DNA of 64,000 bases. It comes from Rhizobium sp. EC-SD404 (GTDB lineage: Bacteria; Pseudomonadota; Alphaproteobacteria; Rhizobiales; Rhizobiaceae). The translations under genes were made by a program, and so were the position numbers. The notes under the pieces were generated by a model. It did no database searches, was not told where the DNA came from, and saw nothing but the letters and a program-made list of their open reading frames with translations. This document shows, one piece after another, positions 63,749 to 64,000 of this stretch. The stretch covers positions 3,664,564-3,728,563 of the forward strand of contig NZ_LR701459.1 in NCBI RefSeq assembly GCF_902498825.1, in the 5' to 3' direction. Numbering within the stretch: the stretch's first letter is position 1; every line of letters starts with the position of its first letter.

Positions 63749-64000
63749 ATGGAAATCGCAGATCGTCTGTACAAACTTGTCTTGGATGAAGCTGTCCCCA
63801 CTGCGGCAGAAGTTCTCGAAGTCAAACTCCTTATGAAGAAGCTCTGCATGGGACAGACCGAGCGGAAGGCCGAGCGTTCATTCCGCCTCGTCCATTCGGC
63901 CTATCTCAATCTTCAGATGGCCAGAATGTGCAATGATCAGGACCTGCTCAACGCCTCGCTTGAAGACTTTCGGAGCGCGTTGAAGGTCGTGACCTCCGAC
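63749..64000 (+). CDS. Hypothetical protein, C terminus beyond the window
   Basis: An open frame of 84 codons from ATG 63749 (AGGAGG 6 nt upstream) runs to the right edge without a stop. The product begins MEIADRLYKLVLDEAV and continues as an Ala/Leu/Glu-rich helical protein with two Cys. No known motif; not identified further. Confidence 0.6.
   Translation, partial: MEIADRLYKLVLDEAVPTAAEVLEVKLLMKKLCMGQTERKAERSFRLVHSAYLNLQMARMCNDQDLLNASLEDFRSALKVVTSD

Noticed and set aside
63604..63849. 81-codon minus-strand frame near the right edge
   Set aside because: Antisense to a better plus-strand frame that has AGGAGG and runs off the window.
1..64000. tRNA, rRNA, CRISPR arrays, transposases and integrases
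   Set aside because: None recognised by reading both strands; diverged tRNAs cannot be excluded without a covariance search.

Overview
The window comes from a high-GC alphaproteobacterium, most likely of the order Hyphomicrobiales (Rhizobiales). Supporting signs are a complete rimP-nusA-ylxR-infB-rbfA-truB/rpsO/pnp block, an HWE-family histidine kinase, an Omp25/Omp31-type outer-membrane protein, a GTTC-N7-GTTC LexA box, TRAP and BMP-type ABC transporters, and a glucan synthase pair resembling rhizobial bgsBA. The genus cannot be fixed from sequence reading alone. No rRNA, tRNA, CRISPR array, transposase or integrase was seen.

Layout. 1-6.1 kb: a compact cluster with an MBL-fold lactonase-like hydrolase, a class I/II aminotransferase, a VOC-cupin protein, kynureninase, an EamA exporter and an SDR. 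6.2-11.6 kb: polA and small envelope or hypothetical genes. 11.9-16.7 kb: an accessory stretch with a sodium:alanine symporter, a chromosomal AAC(3)-I-like acetyltransferase, 0.8 kb of gene-free DNA, a two-gene CBASS antiphage system (CD-NTase plus 2TM SLATT effector) and two small unknown genes. 16.9-29.3 kb: the translation/transcription core (pnp, rpsO, truB, rbfA, infB, ylxR, nusA, rimP) on the minus strand, with an HWE kinase lodged between rpsO and truB and a terminator-like hairpin in the rimP leader. 29.5-32.8 kb: an ABC exporter, dapB, slyX and a thioesterase. 33.0-41.3 kb: a nucleoside uptake and salvage block (ATPase, two permeases, cdd, punA, deoC, deoA, then upp), with a retropepsin-like protease gene between deoA and upp. 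41.4-50.3 kb: a minus-strand catabolic cluster (Fe-alcohol dehydrogenase, aldehyde dehydrogenase, PuuA-like glutamine synthetase, TRAP transporter, N-formylglutamate amidohydrolase) with a divergent RpiR regulator and a perfect 15-bp palindrome between them. 50.3-52.7 kb: rsmI, yraN, gshB.

At 53.55 kb the SOS-controlled comM/yifB gene is cut just before its Walker A motif. Everything to the right (53.6-64 kb) looks accessory and lower in GC: two small unknown genes, an orphan dCache-type sensor without an output domain, a bgsBA-like beta-glucan synthase operon, a series of small hypothetical genes including one with a frameshift, a standalone LigD-type DNA ligase, MgtC, an SRAP peptidase, a porin-like OMP and an ORF running off the end. 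The other half of comM is not in the window.

The most interesting points are the broken comM with an intact LexA operator, the CBASS pair beside an aminoglycoside acetyltransferase homologue, the glucan synthase operon facing an output-less sensor, the possible gamma-glutamyl amino-alcohol pathway, and the hairpin with T-run in the leader of the nusA operon. All functions are inferred from motifs and gene order; no database search was run.
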